In this document: positions 27,077 to 39,557 of the stretch, piece by piece
Layout of the letters: every line of letters starts with the position of its first letter
Position numbering within the stretch: position 1 is the stretch's first letter
The notes under the pieces: model-generated
The model's input: the letters and a program-made list of their open reading frames with translations, nothing else
Told to the model about the DNA's origin: nothing
Databases searched by the model: none
Translations under genes and position numbers: made by a program
Assembly: GCA_028871575.1 (NCBI GenBank)
Contig: JAGWMW010000007.1
Span: 1-39,703 of the forward strand
DNA length: 39,703 nucleotides
From: Burkholderiales bacterium
Lineage (GTDB): Bacteria; Pseudomonadota; Gammaproteobacteria; Burkholderiales; Burkholderiaceae_C
Reading direction: 5' to 3'

Positions 27077-29437
27077 TCAAACGGTCAGCGCAGGGCCGAT
27101 CGCCGCCGCCAGCGGCGCGCCGCTGAATCGCCACGCGTGCGGCACCAGCGCCAGCCGCTGCGTGCCTGCGGCGGTTTCGACGACGGCCGCGCTCGCGCCG
27201 TCGTAGCCGACGAGGCGCAGCCTGAGCGGACCGTGGCCGGCGGCCAGGCAGCGCACGGCCAGGTGCAGGGTCTCGCCTTCACGCCAGGCGCGCAGCGACC
27301 AGCGGCTGCGCAAGCCGCGCCGGTAGCCGTAGGTCAGCCCGTCGTCGGCCACATAGTCGAGCTCGGCCGATTCGCGACAGCCCCCGCCCAGGATCACGTG
27401 CAGTTCGAGATCGGCCAGGTCGCTGGCCTGGCTCAGGCGCTCGCCCGGCTGCATCGGCAGCAACTGGCCCTCGCGCAGGTAGACGGGGGTCGAGCGGGCG
27501 TCGCTGCTGGCGTGGACCATCCGGCCCGCAGCCATGAAGGCGCCGCTGCCAGCGTCCATCCAGCGCCCTGCCCCCGGCAGCACCACGCTGCGGTGCGCCT
27601 GCCCCTGCTGCAGCAGCGGCGCCTGCATCAGCGCCGGGCCGACCAGGAACTGGTCGTCGACGCGATCCAGCGCCAGGCCCGGCGGATCGTCGAAGTCGTG
27701 GAACAGCGGCCGCATCACGGCACTGCCATCGGCCTCCTGCGCCACCCACAGCTGGTAGAGGTAGGGCAGCAGCTTGTAGCGCAGCCGAACGTAGTGGCGG
27801 ACGACCTCCAGCACCTCGGGGCCGAACACCCAGGGCTCCTGCTGGGCCGTCCCCTGCAGCGCATGGTTGCGCAGGAACGGGAACAGGAACCCGGCCTTGT
27901 ACCAGGCCAGGGCCAGTTCGCGGTCGGCGTGGCCGCCGAAGCCCGGCACGTCCGGCCCGTTGAACGGAAGACCCGACAGCGCCAGGTTGAGCGTGCAGGG
28001 GATGGCCGCGCGCAGGTGATGCCAGTTGCTCCAGTTGTCGCCGGTCCACACCGCGGTGTACCGGCTCGAGCCCGCGGCGGCGCTGCGCGCGACCAGGAAG
28101 GGCCGCTCGTCGGGCTGCGCGGCCAGGAAGCCCTCGCGCGTGGCCTGCGCCATGCCGGTGGCGTAGGTGTTGTGGTAGGTCCAGTGGTCCCACCGCCCGC
28201 GCTGGAAGCGCATGTCGTCGAGCTCGGCGGCCCCCGTGCTGGGATCGTTCATGTCCAGCCAGGCCCCGTGGAAGCCGCCTTCGCGGAAGCGGCGGGCGTA
28301 GTCGGCCCACCAGGTGCGCGCCTCGGGCAGCGAGAAGTCGGGGAACCAGGTGCGGCCGGGCCAGACGAAGCCGACATAGGGCTGGCCTTCGGGGTTGAGG
28401 CAGAAGATGCCGGCCCGCAGCCCGCTCTCGGCCACCTCGTAGCCCGCCTCCACCTTGACGCCGGGGTCCAGGATCGGCACCACGCGCCGGCCCTTGTCGG
28501 CCAGCGCCCGCAGTTCGGCAGCGGGGTCCTGGAAATGCTCGGGGCTGACCGTGAAGACCTTGTAGCGGTCCATGTAGTCGATGTCCAGCCACAGGCCGTC
28601 GCAGGGGAACTGGTGGGCCTCGAAGGCCTCGTGCAGGCGCTCGAGGTCGCGCGGCCCGCGATAGCCCCAGCGGCACTGGTGGTGGCCGAGCGACCACAGC
28701 GGCGGCAGCGGCGTCTTGCCGACCAGGCGCTGCAGCCGGCGCGTCACCGACGCCGCGCTGCGCCCGGCGATCAGGTAGAACGCCGGCACGCCCTGGTCGG
28801 CGCCGACCCACAGGCTGGGCGGCGCCTGCAGGTCGTCGTGACCGCTGAAGAACCAGTTCGAGCCGGTGTCCATGAACACCGCCCCCGGGTGGTCGACGAG
28901 CAGGCCGACCCAGTCTTCACCGTTGCGGATCAGCAGGTAGGGGATCGCCGCGTACTGCGGGTCGGCCTGCCCCTCGATGACCACGGGCATGGGGTGATCG
29001 GCCCAGACGTCGAGGTTCCAGAACTTGGTGCGCTGCCCGGACTTCTCCAGCCCGGTGACCTTCTCGCCCTGGCCGTAGAAGCGCATGCCGGCCTCGCGCT
29101 CGAGCTGCAGCAGCCACGCGCTGCCGCACACGCCGAGGCAGGCCGCGTCCCGGCCGCCGAGCACCGGGTGGCCGTCGCCCCGCAGCAGGCGCAGCCCAGC
29201 CCCCTCCGACAGCTCGAGGCGGTGCTGCGAGGCGCCGGCGAACGCGTCGTCGTGCATGCGCACCAGCCGCGGGTCCAGCGGCCAGCGGCCGGGGTCGGCC
29301 AGCTCGACATGGAACACATCCTCGCCCAGGTCGCGCAGCGTCACGCCGGCCTGGCCGGCGCCGAAGCGCAGCGTGCCGGCGTCGGCGCCGTGGGCGAACA
29401 CGAAGTTCGACGGATGGCGGATCTTGTGGAAGTACAT
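27077..29437 (-). CDS. GH31 alpha-glucosidase
   Basis: A 786-residue glycoside hydrolase family 31 enzyme that releases glucose from alpha-glucosides. Layout: N-terminal beta domain (~1-235), (beta/alpha)8 barrel (~240-600) and C-terminal beta domains. The retaining nucleophile is the Asp in AWLDMNDPS (near 394); the general acid is the Asp in WTGDNWSNW (near 466). CRWGYRGPRDLERLHEAF and CDGLWLDIDYM are standard GH31 barrel strands. FYGQGEKVTGLEKSGQRTKF resembles the GH31 sugar-binding loop. There is no signal peptide, so it acts in the cytoplasm on imported sugar. It is the last gene of the minus-strand glucoside operon, 48 bp after the ATPase gene. The exact linkage preference is not predictable. 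Confidence 0.93.
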   Translation of the reverse strand: MYFHKIRHPSNFVFAHGADAGTLRFGAGQAGVTLRDLGEDVFHVELADPGRWPLDPRLVRMHDDAFAGASQHRLELSEGAGLRLLRGDGHPVLGGRDAACLGVCGSAWLLQLEREAGMRFYGQGEKVTGLEKSGQRTKFWNLDVWADHPMPVVIEGQADPQYAAIPYLLIRNGEDWVGLLVDHPGAVFMDTGSNWFFSGHDDLQAPPSLWVGADQGVPAFYLIAGRSAASVTRRLQRLVGKTPLPPLWSLGHHQCRWGYRGPRDLERLHEAFEAHQFPCDGLWLDIDYMDRYKVFTVSPEHFQDPAAELRALADKGRRVVPILDPGVKVEAGYEVAESGLRAGIFCLNPEGQPYVGFVWPGRTWFPDFSLPEARTWWADYARRFREGGFHGAWLDMNDPSTGAAELDDMRFQRGRWDHWTYHNTYATGMAQATREGFLAAQPDERPFLVARSAAAGSSRYTAVWTGDNWSNWHHLRAAIPCTLNLALSGLPFNGPDVPGFGGHADRELALAWYKAGFLFPFLRNHALQGTAQQEPWVFGPEVLEVVRHYVRLRYKLLPYLYQLWVAQEADGSAVMRPLFHDFDDPPGLALDRVDDQFLVGPALMQAPLLQQGQAHRSVVLPGAGRWMDAGSGAFMAAGRMVHASSDARSTPVYLREGQLLPMQPGERLSQASDLADLELHVILGGGCRESAELDYVADDGLTYGYRRGLRSRWSLRAWREGETLHLAVRCLAAGHGPLRLRLVGYDGASAAVVETAAGTQRLALVPHAWRFSGAPLAAAIGPALTV

Positions 29438-29485
29438 GGCGCAAGAGGCTCCGTCCAGCGGCCGTGCGGCGGCGCCGCCGGCCGC

Positions 29486-30622
<1,137 letters not shown>

Positions 30623-30643
30623 CCTGTCTTCTCCAGTCGGGGG

Positions 30644-32281
30644 TTAGGCCAGGCGCGCGAACAGCCCGCCGAAGGGTTCGAATCGAAGACCGGCACCGGC
30701 CAGGCCGGCCCCTTGGACCCCGCTCTCGTCCAGCACCCGCGCGACCGCCAGGCCCTCGGGCAGGCCGTAGCCGCAGGGCCGCTCGCTGAGGTTGAACGCG
30801 CAGAGCACGCGCTCGCCGGCCTGCCTGCGCACGAAGGCCAGCACCTGCGGATGGCTGGGCAGCAGGTCCATCTCGCCGTGCAGCAGTGCGGGCTGTCCGC
30901 GGCGCCAGGCGAGGAGCCGCCGGTAGTGGTGCAGCAGGGAGCCGGGATCGGCCAGCTGGCGGTCGACCGCCAGTGCGCGGTGGCGGGGCTCGAGAGGCAG
31001 CCAGGGCCGCCCGGTGCCGCTGCCGAAGCCGAGGTCGGCCGCCTGCGAATCCCAGGGCATGGGCGTGCGGCAGCCGTCGCGCCCCTTGAACTCGGGCCAC
31101 ATCGCGATCCCGTAGGGGTCCTGCAGGTCTTCGTAGGCGACTTCGGCCTCGGGCAGCCCGAGCTCGTCGCCCTGGTACAGGCAGGGCGTGCCCCGCAGGC
31201 TGAGCTGCAGCGCGGCCACCAGGCGCAGCAGCTCCGGGGCCGGCTGCGCACCGCCCCAGCGCGTGGCCACGCGCACCACGTCGTGGTTGCTCACCGCCCA
31301 GCAGGGCCAGCCGCTGCCCACCACCTGGCCGAAGCGGGTGAGCACCCGGTGCAGGTAGGGCGCGTCGTGCGGCGTGCCGAGCAGGTCGAAGCAGTAGGCC
31401 ATGTGCAGCTTGTCGCCGCCGCCGGTGTACTCGGCCACGCGGGCCAGGCCGTCGTCGTCGCCGATCTCGCCGACCATGGTCGTGTCGGGGTACTCGTCCA
31501 GCAGGCTGCGCAGGCGCTGCAGGAAGCCCAGGTTCTCGGGCTGGCTCTTGTCGTGGCGGTGCCATTGCCAGCCGTAGGGGTTGGCCGCCGGCACCGCCGG
31601 GTCGGCACCGTCGGGCTCGCCGCGCGCCGGGTTGTCGCGCAGTTGCCGGTCGTGGAAGTAGAAGTTGACGACATCGAGCCGGTAGCCGTCGACGCCGAAG
31701 TCGAGCCAGAACTTCACGCTGTCGAGCACCGCCTGCCGGACCTGCGGGTGGTGGAAGTTCAGGTCGGGCTGGCTGGTCAGGAAGTTGTGCAGGTAGTACT
31801 GGCGGCGGCGGGTGTCCCACTGCCAGGCGCTGCCGCCGAAGACCGACAGCCAGTTGTTGGGCGGCGTGCCATCGTCCTTCGCCGGCGCCCAGACGTACCA
31901 GTCGGCGCGCGGGTTGTCGCGGCTGGAGCGGCTCTCGACGAACCAGGGGTGCTGGTCGGAGGTGTGCGAGTAGACCTGGTCGATCATCACCTTCAGGCCC
32001 AGCGCGTGGGCGCGGTCGATCAGGGCCTTCAGGTCGTCGCGCGAGCCGAACAGCGGGTCGACGTCGCGGTAGTCGCTGATGTCGTAGCCGAAGTCCTTCA
32101 TCGGGCTCTTGAAGAACGGCGACAGCCAGATGCCGTCCACGCCCAGGGCCGCGACATGGTCGAGCCGGCGCGTGATGCCGCGCAGATCGCCGATGCCGTC
32201 GCCGTTGCTGTCGGCGTAGCTGCGCGGATAGATCTGGTAGATGACGCCGCCGCGCCACCAGCCGCTGTTGGATGCCTTCAT
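30644..32281 (-). CDS. GH13 alpha-glucosidase (AglA-like)
   Basis: A 545-residue cytoplasmic alpha-glucosidase of the oligo-1,6-glucosidase/alpha-glucosidase group (probably subfamily GH13_23). Conserved regions: IYQIYPRSYADSNGDGIGDL, DQVYSHTSDQHPWF (region I), GYRLDVVNF with the nucleophile Asp (near 202), MVGEIGD with the acid/base Glu (near 271) and AVSNHDVVR with the transition-state Asp (near 332). There is no signal peptide. It could split maltose, sucrose, turanose or isomaltose-like disaccharides after import. It lies between the permease and ATPase genes, exactly as aglA in the rhizobial agl operon. Linkage preference is not decided by the motifs. Confidence 0.93.
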   Translation of the reverse strand: MKASNSGWWRGGVIYQIYPRSYADSNGDGIGDLRGITRRLDHVAALGVDGIWLSPFFKSPMKDFGYDISDYRDVDPLFGSRDDLKALIDRAHALGLKVMIDQVYSHTSDQHPWFVESRSSRDNPRADWYVWAPAKDDGTPPNNWLSVFGGSAWQWDTRRRQYYLHNFLTSQPDLNFHHPQVRQAVLDSVKFWLDFGVDGYRLDVVNFYFHDRQLRDNPARGEPDGADPAVPAANPYGWQWHRHDKSQPENLGFLQRLRSLLDEYPDTTMVGEIGDDDGLARVAEYTGGGDKLHMAYCFDLLGTPHDAPYLHRVLTRFGQVVGSGWPCWAVSNHDVVRVATRWGGAQPAPELLRLVAALQLSLRGTPCLYQGDELGLPEAEVAYEDLQDPYGIAMWPEFKGRDGCRTPMPWDSQAADLGFGSGTGRPWLPLEPRHRALAVDRQLADPGSLLHHYRRLLAWRRGQPALLHGEMDLLPSHPQVLAFVRRQAGERVLCAFNLSERPCGYGLPEGLAVARVLDESGVQGAGLAGAGLRFEPFGGLFARLA

Positions 32282-32312
32282 GGTCGCGCCGTCCGCACCC
32301 CCGGGGCCCGCT

Positions 32313-33148
<836 letters not shown>

Positions 33149-33152
<4 letters not shown>

Positions 33153-34063
33153 GACGATTCCTCCGAGAGCCTGACGCGCGCCGCCCGCAGGAAGAGCAGG
33201 GCCGACAGGAAGATGATCAGGGTCAGCGAGGTCGACGCCGCCGAGCCGAAGCCCAGGTTGCCGTTGTCGATCATCTCTCGTCGCACGAAGCCCGACATGC
33301 TGATCGTGCTGGCGCTGTTGGAGGTCAGCACGAAGATCAGGTCGAAGATGCGCAGCGCATCGAGCAGCCGGAAGATCACCGCCACGAACAGCGGGTGCTT
33401 GATCAGGGGCAGGGTGACCTTGAAGAAGACCCGCAGCGGGTGCACGCCGTCGACCTTGGCCGCCTCGTAGCAGTCCTTGGGCAGGGTCTGCAGCGCGGCC
33501 AGGATCAGCAGCGCCATGAAGGGCGTGGTCTTCCAGACGTCGACCGCCACCACCGTCAGCAGCGCATAGTGCGGGTCGGCGGTCCAGGCGATCTTGTGCG
33601 AGATCAGCCCCCAGTCGAGCAGCATCTGGTTGATGACGCCGTACTGGTCGTGCAGCATCCAGCCCCACATCTTGGCCGAGACGATGGTCGGGATGGCCCA
33701 GGGCACGAGCACCGCGGTGCGCACCAGCATCCGGCCCCTGAACTCCTGGTTCAGCAGCATCGCCACACCCAGGCCGCTGAGGGTCTCGAGCGTCACCGAG
33801 ATGATCGAGAACTCGAACGTGTTCGCGATCGAGCGGCCCCAGTCGCTGGCCCAGAAGCCGTCGGTGTAGTTGGGGTTGGCGAACAGCCCGTAGTCGCCGA
33901 AGTAGTTCGACAACCCGACGAAGTGGCTGCTCGAGATGTCGTTGATGTTGGTGTCGGTCAGGCTGAACCAGATCGACCGGCCCAGCGGCCACCCGGCCAC
34001 CAGCACCATCAGCACCAGCATCGGCGTCAGGAACAGCCAGGCAGTGCGGGTCCGAGGGTTCAT
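33149..34063 (-). CDS. Alpha-glucoside ABC transporter permease (MalF family, ThuF-like)
   Basis: A 304-residue inner-membrane permease. [20 protein letters not shown] is the first membrane segment; WSRN-like periplasmic segment [19 protein letters not shown], then [29 protein letters not shown] and docking loop [19 protein letters not shown] are typical of trehalose/maltose importers. It forms the channel with the overlapping downstream gene. It lies 149 bp after the binding-protein gene, the gap being filled by two strong hairpins. Confidence 0.92.
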
Positions 34064-34114
34064 GGCCGTGGGCGTCCTGGGGCGCTGGAGTGCTGGGTGA
34101 TGCGCGCTCTCACG

Positions 34115-34201
34115 GCCCCGGCCCCGCCTAGGCGGCCGGGGCGCGGGGGGCGAGCTGGGGGCTCATGCGATGGCGGGCCGGGCCTCGAGCCCGCGCCCGC
34201 C
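34115..34201 (-). repeat. Tandem hairpins between the binding-protein and permease genes
   Basis: GCCCCGGCC (34115-34123) pairs perfectly with GGCCGGGGC (34134-34142), with an inner GCC-TA-GGC. The second hairpin, 34172-34201, has a 12-bp stem with one bulged base (GGCGGGC/GCCCGCC outside, CGGGC/GCCCG inside, loop CTCGA). They follow the binding-protein stop and precede the first permease start. No T-tract is present. The likely role is protection of the binding-protein mRNA or partial termination. Confidence 0.68.
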
Positions 34202-34212
34202 GGGCCGTGGAT

Positions 34213-35478
<1,266 letters not shown>

Positions 35479-35670
35479 GCTGGAAGTCTCCTTGGGGTTT
35501 GAGCGGCTGGCGCCCTGCGGCCGCGGTGGGTGGCGCAGGCGCAGGCAGGTATCGAGCAGGCGGGACACGGCCCTTTCGGCCGGGCGGACGGACCCTTTGA
35601 TTCGTCGTGGCCCCGGGGCTCCAAAAGGGCTTTGGATGTTATTTAGCCCCCGTGGCGAATTCGATCGGTG
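35479..35670 (-). promoter_or_regulatory. Upstream region of the alpha-glucoside importer operon
   Basis: This 192-bp gap between the LacI-family gene and the binding-protein gene should hold the operon promoter and operator. A short AT-richer stretch (minus-strand CTAAATAACATCC, about 35655-35634) stands out in otherwise GC-rich DNA. A palindromic CCCCGGGG core with partly symmetric flanks lies at 35605-35624; LacI-family operators often have a central CG. Neither is strong enough to be named with certainty. Confidence 0.3.
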
Positions 35671-36738
35671 TCATCCCCTAGCGCGCCCGGCGTCATCACC
35701 CTGGGCGGGCGCCGCGCGGCGCCGGGCGGGGCCGATCGAGTTGCCGTCGACGAACTCCGGGCGGCACAGCACCTGCCGCTTCGGCAGCTGCCGGCCCTCG
35801 ATCAGCGCGAGCACCATCGCCCCGATCTTCTGGCCCGACCGGTAGGGCGTCGGCTGCTCGATGGCCGCCACCTGCAGGCCGGCGAACAGCGTGTCGGGCG
35901 GGATGCCTTCGTAGACCAGCACCGAGATCTCGCGGCCGATCTCGGCCCCCGCATCGAGCAGGGCACGGATCAGGCCGATCCCGCCGATGCAGTTGTCCAC
36001 GATGACGGCGGTGGGCCGGGGCTGCAGGGCCAGCAGCCGCTGGCCCGCCGCGTGCCCGGCCCGGCGGTCGATGCCGGCCTGCGTCACCCAGGCCGCGTTC
36101 ACCTTGAGCCCGGCCTGCGCCATGCCCGCCAGGTAGCCCGCATGGCGCTGGAACGCGAACTGGTACTGCAGCGACGCATGGGCGTAAGCGATGCGGCGAT
36201 GGCCGAGGGCCGCCAGGCGCTGCACGGCCAGCCGGGCGCCGGCCTCGTTGTCGAAGTCCAGCCAGGGGTAGGCGCCGGGCCGGGCCGAGCGGCCGTAGGC
36301 CACGAAGGGCACGCCGGCCTTGAGCAGGTAGTCGATGCGGGGGTCCTCGCGCAGCGTGTGGGCCACGACCAGGGCATCGACGCGCCGCCCGCGCACCATG
36401 CGCTCGTAGACGAGCAACTCGTCGGTGCGCGGCGCGGCGGCCAGCAGCAGGTCGTGGTTGACGGCCTGCAGCGCGTCGGCCAGCCCGGCCAGCGTCTCGA
36501 GGAACGCCGGGTTGCCGAGGAACTCGTCGCCCAGCGGATAGACCACGCCCACCGCGTCGGCGCGCCCCAGCGCGATCTGCCGCGCCGCGCGGCTGGGGTG
36601 GTAGTCCAGCGCCTCGGCCAGCCGCTGCACGCGATCGCGCGTCGTCGGGCTGACGTCGCTGTAGCCGCCCAGGGCCCGACTGACCGTCGTCGGCGACAGG
36701 CCGAGCCGCGCGGAAAGCTGCTTGAGGTTGATCGTCAT
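35671..36738 (-). CDS. LacI-family transcriptional regulator of the glucoside locus
   Basis: A 355-residue DNA-binding regulator. The N-terminal helix-turn-helix (LKQLSARLGLSPTTVSRALG, ~5-24) is followed by the hinge SRAARQIALGRADAVGVVYP and a periplasmic-binding-protein-like effector domain to about 335. The C-terminal tail (RRRAAPAQGDDAGRARG) is disordered. ATG 36738 begins just before the HTH; the frame runs on upstream into amylosucrase antisense-free sequence but that is not expected to be translated. By position it resembles aglR and probably represses the importer operon, and perhaps amylosucrase, until a sugar binds. Confidence 0.93.
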   Translation of the reverse strand: MTINLKQLSARLGLSPTTVSRALGGYSDVSPTTRDRVQRLAEALDYHPSRAARQIALGRADAVGVVYPLGDEFLGNPAFLETLAGLADALQAVNHDLLLAAAPRTDELLVYERMVRGRRVDALVVAHTLREDPRIDYLLKAGVPFVAYGRSARPGAYPWLDFDNEAGARLAVQRLAALGHRRIAYAHASLQYQFAFQRHAGYLAGMAQAGLKVNAAWVTQAGIDRRAGHAAGQRLLALQPRPTAVIVDNCIGGIGLIRALLDAGAEIGREISVLVYEGIPPDTLFAGLQVAAIEQPTPYRSGQKIGAMVLALIEGRQLPKRQVLCRPEFVDGNSIGPARRRAAPAQGDDAGRARG

Positions 36739-36783
36739 GCCGGCTTCGAGCCTGTGGCCACGCGGCCGGATTGTGGGCGGCCG

Positions 36784-36804
36784 GTCCGGGCCCGGCACCC
36801 GGAC
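36784..36804 (-). terminator. Hairpin between amylosucrase and the regulator gene
   Basis: GTCCGGG (36784-36790) and CCCGGAC (36798-36804) pair perfectly around seven bases in the 104-bp gap after the amylosucrase stop. There is no T-tract. It may partly uncouple amylosucrase from the regulator gene. Confidence 0.35.
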
Positions 36805-36842
36805 GAACCCGCCCGCGGTCCTCGGGCCGGGCCGCGCGCCGG

Positions 36843-38771
36843 CTAGGCCCGGCGCGCGTCGAGCCAGAGCACCTGGCAGGGCGCCAGCGTCAGCCCGCCA
36901 CTCAACTCGAGGGCCACGCCGGCGACCCGGTCGGTGACGCGCGGGGGCATGCCCGACAGCACCTCGGCCGCCACCGTCTGCGCGTGCTCGCTGAAGTTGG
37001 CCAGCACCAGCACCGGGCCCGCCTCGCCGGGGCGCATGAAGCCGAGCACGCTCGGGTTCTTCGTGCGAAAGCCGATCAGGCGGCCGCCACCGAACTCCGG
37101 GATCGACCGGCGGCCCTCGATCAGGCGCCGCAGGCCGGCGTAGATGCGGCCGGCCGGCGTGCCGGCCTCCAGGCGCTGGGCCTGGCGGGCGGCGTCGCGG
37201 CGCGGGCGGTGGACCCAGCGGCTGTCGCCCGCCTTGGCCGGGTCCTGCAGGCTGCTGCGGTCGTTCAGGGTGCCGACCTCGTCGCCGAGGTAGATCAGCG
37301 GGATGCCGCTGGTCGCGAGCATCACGCCGTACAGCAGCACGATGCGCTCGACCGCCAGCGCATCGCCCTGCTCGAGCCCGCACAGCGAGGCGCAGGTGCC
37401 GCTGATGCGGCAGTCGCCGGTGGCCGGGTTGTCCTGGAAGGGCACGCCGCGCGCGAAGCTGCCCGGGAAGCGGTTGACGTAGAAGCGGTTGAGGAACTGC
37501 CGGTGGTCGAAGCCGCGGATGCCCAGGCGCATCGCGTCCTCGTCGGCGAAGGTCCAGCCGATGTCGTCGTGGCTGCGCACGTAGTTGACCCAGGCCGTGC
37601 CGTCGGGCAGTGCGTTGCGCTCCTCCAGCGCCTGCTGCAGCAGGTTGACTTCGCGCGTGGCCAGGCTGTTCCACAGCAGCGCCATCTGCAGCGGGTTGTA
37701 GGCGACCTGGCACTCGGCCGGCGAGATGTACCGGACCACGTCGTCCGGGTGCACGATCGCCTCGGACTTGAACACCAGCCCCGGCGCGGCGATGCGCGCC
37801 AGCGCGTTGTAGGCGCGGATCAGCGCATGCGCCTCGGGCAGGTTCTCGCACGAGGTGCCCAGGCGCTTCCAGACGAAGGCCACCGCGTCCATGCGCAGGA
37901 AATCGACGCCCAGGTTCGCGATGAACAGCATCTCGCCGGCCATCGCCGCGAACACCTCCGGGTTGCCGTAGTTCAGGTCCCACTGGTACGAGTGGAACGT
38001 GGTCCAGACCCAGCGGCCGTCGGGCAGCGGGGAGAACGCGCCCGGGTGCTCCTCGGGGAAGATCTCGCGCAGCGTGCGCTCGTAGCGGTCGGGCTCGTCG
38101 CGGCTGTCGAACAGGAAGTAGTAGTCGCGATGCCGCGCGTCGCCGGCCCGGGCCGCCTGGGCCCAGGCGTGCTCGTCCGAGGTGTGGTTGAAGACGAAGT
38201 CCAGCACGAGCGAGATGCCGGCCTCGCGCAGGGCCGAGGCCAGGCGGCGCAGGTCGTCGATGCTGCCCAGGTCGCGCCGCACGCGGCGGTAGCTGCTGAC
38301 CGCATAGCCGCCGTCGCTGTGGGGTTCGGGGCAGTCGTAGGGCGGCATCAGGTGCAGGTAGGTCAGCCCGAGCTCCCTGAAGTACGGGATGCAGGCCTCG
38401 ATGCCGCGCAGGTCGCCCGCGTACAGGTCGACGTAGCAGACGCCGCCGATCAGCCGCTCGGACTGGAACCACGCGGGGTCGCGCTCGCGCTGCTCGTCCT
38501 GCCGCTTCAGCGCCGCGCTGCGCTCGAGCCAGGCGCCGCAGGCCTGCTCCAGCAGCGCGACGACGAAGGCCTCGAAGTCGCCGCGGTGGCCGTAGAGCAG
38601 CGCCAGCTCGGCGCGCAGTGCCGGCAGGTGGCGCCGGACCCGGGCGAGGAAGGGCTCGGCGGCAGGCCGCGGCACCGCGGCGCTGCGGGCCAGCGCCTCG
38701 ACGATGCGCTGCAGCGAGGGGTCGGCCAGGGTCGCGGCGGCGGCGGCGGCCGCGGAAGGTTCGCTCGGCAT
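36843..38771 (-). CDS. Amylosucrase (GH13 subfamily 4)
   Basis: A 642-residue cytoplasmic glucansucrase that splits sucrose, releasing fructose and adding glucose to an alpha-1,4-glucan; it can also make turanose and trehalulose. The helical N-terminal domain (~1-95) is diagnostic of the subfamily. The catalytic triad is the Asp in RMDAVAF (near 293), the Glu in FKSEAIVHP (near 335) and the Asp in [11 protein letters not shown] (near 400). Each lies about seven residues after its counterpart in the Neisseria enzyme (286, 328, 393), and lengths match (642 against 636). No signal peptide. The kinase gene upstream and fructokinase further upstream would use the fructose released. The chain starts with a Ser/Ala-rich tail after ATG 38771. 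Confidence 0.93.
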   Translation of the reverse strand: MPSEPSAAAAAAATLADPSLQRIVEALARSAAVPRPAAEPFLARVRRHLPALRAELALLYGHRGDFEAFVVALLEQACGAWLERSAALKRQDEQRERDPAWFQSERLIGGVCYVDLYAGDLRGIEACIPYFRELGLTYLHLMPPYDCPEPHSDGGYAVSSYRRVRRDLGSIDDLRRLASALREAGISLVLDFVFNHTSDEHAWAQAARAGDARHRDYYFLFDSRDEPDRYERTLREIFPEEHPGAFSPLPDGRWVWTTFHSYQWDLNYGNPEVFAAMAGEMLFIANLGVDFLRMDAVAFVWKRLGTSCENLPEAHALIRAYNALARIAAPGLVFKSEAIVHPDDVVRYISPAECQVAYNPLQMALLWNSLATREVNLLQQALEERNALPDGTAWVNYVRSHDDIGWTFADEDAMRLGIRGFDHRQFLNRFYVNRFPGSFARGVPFQDNPATGDCRISGTCASLCGLEQGDALAVERIVLLYGVMLATSGIPLIYLGDEVGTLNDRSSLQDPAKAGDSRWVHRPRRDAARQAQRLEAGTPAGRIYAGLRRLIEGRRSIPEFGGGRLIGFRTKNPSVLGFMRPGEAGPVLVLANFSEHAQTVAAEVLSGMPPRVTDRVAGVALELSGGLTLAPCQVLWLDARRA

Positions 38772-38805
38772 GGCTTCAGGCCCTTTCTGGTCCGACGGCC
38801 GGAAA

Positions 38806-38811
38806 ATTATC
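38806..38811 (-). promoter_or_regulatory. Possible -10 element before amylosucrase
   Basis: In the 76-bp gap before amylosucrase the minus strand reads GATAAT (38811-38806) inside an unusually AT-rich short stretch. No matching -35 is found at 16-18 bp. It may allow amylosucrase to be transcribed apart from the two kinase genes. Confidence 0.3.
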
Positions 38812-38847
38812 GATGACGCAGGCCGGCCGGTGCCCGGGTCGGCGCCC

Positions 38848-39552
38848 TCAGGCCTCGCCCCAGCGGAACTCGAGCGTGGCGCGCGGACGGGTGGCCGCGA
38901 TCAGGCGCGCATTGGGCTCGTCGGTGCCGCTTACCCAGGCCGCCGCGTCCTCGGGGCTGCGGCCGAACTGCTCGTGGCGACGCCGCAGGCGGCCCTGCCG
39001 CAGCGCGTCGTCGACGTCGACCCACCAGACCTCGTCGAGCAGGGCCGCGATGCCGGCCCAGGGGCCGCTGTCGAGCAGCAGGTAGTTGCCCTCGGTGATG
39101 ACGAGCCGGGTCTGGGCGAACACGGGGATGGCGCCGGCGACCGGCTCCTCGAGCTCGCGCCGGAAGTCGGGCGCGTAGACGATCTCGTCGGGCGGCTGCC
39201 GGCGCAGGCGCTGCAGCAGGGCGGCGTAGCCGGCGCCGTCGAAGGTGTCGGGCGCACCCTTGCGAGCGGCGCGGCCCAGCCGGGCCAGCTCGGCGTTGGC
39301 GAGGTGGTAGCCATCCATCGGGACCACCTGCGCGACCTCGGCGAAGGCCTGCTGCAGGGCCTGCGCCAGCGTCGACTTGCCCGCGCCCGGCGGGCCCGCC
39401 AGGCCGAGCAGCCGGCGCGGCTTGGCCCGCAGCAGCGCACGCACGCGGTCGAGGTAGCGCGGCGGGACGGCGGGCAGGCCGGGGTCCGCGCCCGGCTCGG
39501 CGGTGCCCGGCACGGCCTCGGCCCGCGGCGGGGTTGGAACCGGGCCGGGCAT
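38848..39552 (-). CDS. P-loop sugar/nucleoside kinase family protein (FrcK/YggC-like)
   Basis: A 234-residue cytoplasmic protein of the uridine kinase/pantothenate kinase-like P-loop family. Walker A is GPPGAGKS (53-60). [27 protein letters not shown] is the substrate-region motif found in FrcK- and YggC-type proteins, and [16 protein letters not shown] is the Walker B region. FrcK is encoded with the rhizobial fructose importer, though its activity is not firmly established. The first ~30 residues are Pro/Ala-rich. ATG 39552 lies five bases after the stop of the fructokinase gene, so the two are co-transcribed. The context points to a role in handling sugar released by amylosucrase. Confidence 0.85.
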   Translation of the reverse strand: MPGPVPTPPRAEAVPGTAEPGADPGLPAVPPRYLDRVRALLRAKPRRLLGLAGPPGAGKSTLAQALQQAFAEVAQVVPMDGYHLANAELARLGRAARKGAPDTFDGAGYAALLQRLRRQPPDEIVYAPDFRRELEEPVAGAIPVFAQTRLVITEGNYLLLDSGPWAGIAALLDEVWWVDVDDALRQGRLRRRHEQFGRSPEDAAAWVSGTDEPNARLIAATRPRATLEFRWGEA

Positions 39553-39557
39553 CGCTG

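Noticed and set aside
30670-30690. GGTTCGAATC resembling a tRNA T-arm
   Set aside because: It lies inside the GH13 coding region, and no acceptor or anticodon stem can be formed around it.
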